Origin: Ferruginibacter sp.
GTDB lineage: Bacteria; Bacteroidota; Bacteroidia; Chitinophagales; Chitinophagaceae
NCBI GenBank assembly: GCA_025352435.1
Contig: JANXTN010000084.1
Coordinates: forward strand, 1 to 5,752
Reading direction: 5' to 3'
DNA length: 5,752 bases
In this document: positions 4,976 to 5,752 of the stretch, piece by piece
Layout of the letters: each line of letters begins with the position of its first letter
Numbering within the stretch: the stretch's first letter is position 1
Notes under the pieces: generated by a model
Seen by the model: only the letters and a program-made list of their open reading frames with translations
The model's database searches: none
Told to the model about the DNA's origin: nothing
Program-made: the position numbers and the translations under genes

Positions 4976-5404
4976 ATGAAACACTTACAAACTATTTTAT
5001 TTATTCTTCTTTTTCAGATGAGTGTAGCTGCACAATTGGTGGTAAAAGTTATTGATGGTGATACTTACAAAATAATGCTGGGTGAACAAGTACAGCATGT
5101 TCGCTTGCAGAATGTTGATGCGCCAGAATTAAAACAATTTTTTGGAGAGACTTCTAAAAATGTAGTGCAGGCACTGATAGAAGGGCATTCAGTTGCAGTA
5201 CAAGTGACAGGAATTGATTTATATGGGAGATTAATGGCATCCATTAAAATAGAGGAGATGAGATTAGACAGCCTGCTTGTAGCAAGAGGACTGGCTTGGG
5301 TTTATAAAAAGAACTGCAATGAAAAAATACTTTTTAGCTGCGAAGCGCTAGCACGATCAGAAGCTGTTGGATTATGGAAGTGTAAAAGGAATATACCTCC
5401 CTGA
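4976..5404 (+). CDS. Secreted staphylococcal nuclease-family (thermonuclease-like) enzyme
   Basis: The protein has 142 residues: a signal peptide (K2, hydrophobic 7-17, likely cleavage after VAA at 19/20) followed by one SNase (OB-fold) domain that fills the mature 123 residues. Compared with S. aureus nuclease, the calcium ligands are D29 (VIDGDT, equivalent to D21) and D48 (D40), and the catalytic residues are R43 (R35), E51 in VDAPE (E43) and R85 in DLYGR (R87), so all are kept and an active Ca-dependent DNA/RNA endonuclease is expected outside the inner membrane. The C-terminal LLVARGLAWVY and GLWK motifs are standard. Three cysteines (114, 122, 136) lie near the C-terminus and could form a disulfide. 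It starts at the only ATG before the signal peptide. A scavenging or DNA-degrading role is general to the family; small secreted SNases also occur on mobile elements. Confidence 0.95.
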   Translation: MKHLQTILFILLFQMSVAAQLVVKVIDGDTYKIMLGEQVQHVRLQNVDAPELKQFFGETSKNVVQALIEGHSVAVQVTGIDLYGRLMASIKIEEMRLDSLLVARGLAWVYKKNCNEKILFSCEALARSEAVGLWKCKRNIPP

Positions 5405-5443
5405 ACATACAGAAGATTAAAACTAAAAAGCAAACGGCTTTAT

Positions 5444-5471
5444 GAAACGTGCCGGTAAACGTTTCGATTTT
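5444..5471 (+). terminator. Hairpin between the nuclease and the next gene (weak terminator or operator)
   Basis: GAAACGT (5444-5450) and ACGTTTC (5459-5465) form a perfect 7-bp stem with an 8-nt loop, 39 nt after the nuclease stop. GATTTTACAATTTT follows, a T-rich but interrupted tail, so it may terminate the nuclease transcript weakly. It also lies only 26 nt before the next start codon, so it may equally be a regulatory site of that gene. Confidence 0.4.
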
Positions 5472-5491
5472 ACAATTTTAATTTATTAAAA

Positions 5492-5752
5492 ATGGCAAAA
5501 CAAAAAGGTATTATTAAACTGGAAGGTACTATCGGAGATATTACTTTCTACAAATCTCAGGACGGCTATTTGGCCAGAGAAAAAGGCGGAATTGACGCCA
5601 ACCGAATTGCAAGTGACCCTGCGTTTCAGCGCACCCGTGAGAACGGAAGCGAATTTGGCGCTGCAGGAAAAGCAGGTAAAATGCTAAGGGTGGCACTGAG
5701 GGCATTGCTGCAAAATACTGCAGACAACAGGATGGTAAGCAGGCTTACCCAA
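5492..5752 (+). CDS. Conserved Bacteroidota protein of unknown function, N-terminal part (partial)
   Basis: The first 87 codons are open and run off the right edge. The N-terminus MAKQKGIIKLEGTIGDITFY (1-20), then YLAREKGG (26-33), DANRIASDPAFQRTRENGSEF (35-55), the small-residue stretch GAAGKAGK (56-63) and LRALLQ (69-74), is a type I know from many Bacteroidota genomes, always as a hypothetical protein. There is no signal peptide or membrane segment. The order of a short beta-rich start, an R-x-K-G-G turn and a DPAFQRTRENGSEF block is loosely like that of other short Bacteroidota families that begin with a G-x-x-G-N/D pattern (DUF6266-like), but I do not claim homology. The gene is visibly richer in G and C than the nuclease or the kinase. 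It starts 87 nt after the nuclease stop, with an A-rich leader (TTAAAA before the ATG), so it may have its own promoter. Its function is unknown. Confidence 0.85.
   Translation, partial: MAKQKGIIKLEGTIGDITFYKSQDGYLAREKGGIDANRIASDPAFQRTRENGSEFGAAGKAGKMLRVALRALLQNTADNRMVSRLTQ

Overview
The window looks like chromosomal DNA from a Bacteroidota bacterium, probably of the Chitinophagaceae/Sphingobacteriia type. The reasons are the AT-rich genes, the lack of Shine-Dalgarno sequences before the starts, one exact Bacteroidota-type -7 box (TAnnTTTG), and two small conserved proteins (4602-4805 and 5492 onward) that I know only from this phylum. The taxon is inferred from style; no marker gene is present.

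Left part, 1-3871, minus strand: a compact signalling operon transcribed right to left. A 1069-residue membrane hybrid histidine kinase (eight membrane segments, two PAS domains, HisKA, HATPase, REC, Hpt) is followed after 10 nt by a 124-residue stand-alone receiver, and after 18 more nt by the N-terminus of a single-pass membrane protein of HEAT-repeat type that runs off the left edge. The kinase carries every step of a phosphorelay (H575, D868, H1004), and the lone receiver (D51) is its obvious last acceptor. The receiver has no DNA-binding domain, so output is probably by protein contact, possibly with the membrane protein encoded next.

Middle, 3872-4601: about 730 nt with no credible gene, very AT-rich but full of structure. 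It holds nested inverted repeats upstream of the kinase (3923-4060 and 4070-4090) and a leftward Rho-independent terminator with a UUCG loop (4300-4343). Immediately upstream of that terminator is a 17-nt sequence identical in form to the 3' end of a CCA-less tRNA-Ser gene (4366-4382), without the rest of the tRNA. To its right lie a 9-bp direct repeat (4437-4457) and two 12-bp palindromes (4475-4509). A tRNA 3' end plus its terminator, with repeats on the far side, is the layout of an attachment site at one end of an integrated element. By this reading the kinase operon is old chromosome and everything right of about 4382 is element DNA. This is the main hypothesis from the window. The integrase and the intact tRNA-Ser would lie beyond the right edge.

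Right part, 4602-5752: a 67-residue conserved Bacteroidota protein of unknown function (minus strand) with a recognisable promoter, then divergently a secreted staphylococcal-nuclease-family enzyme with all catalytic residues, and then the start of a conserved Bacteroidota protein of unknown function that is visibly richer in G+C than its surroundings. A perfect inverted repeat abuts the nuclease start codon and another lies between the nuclease and the last gene.
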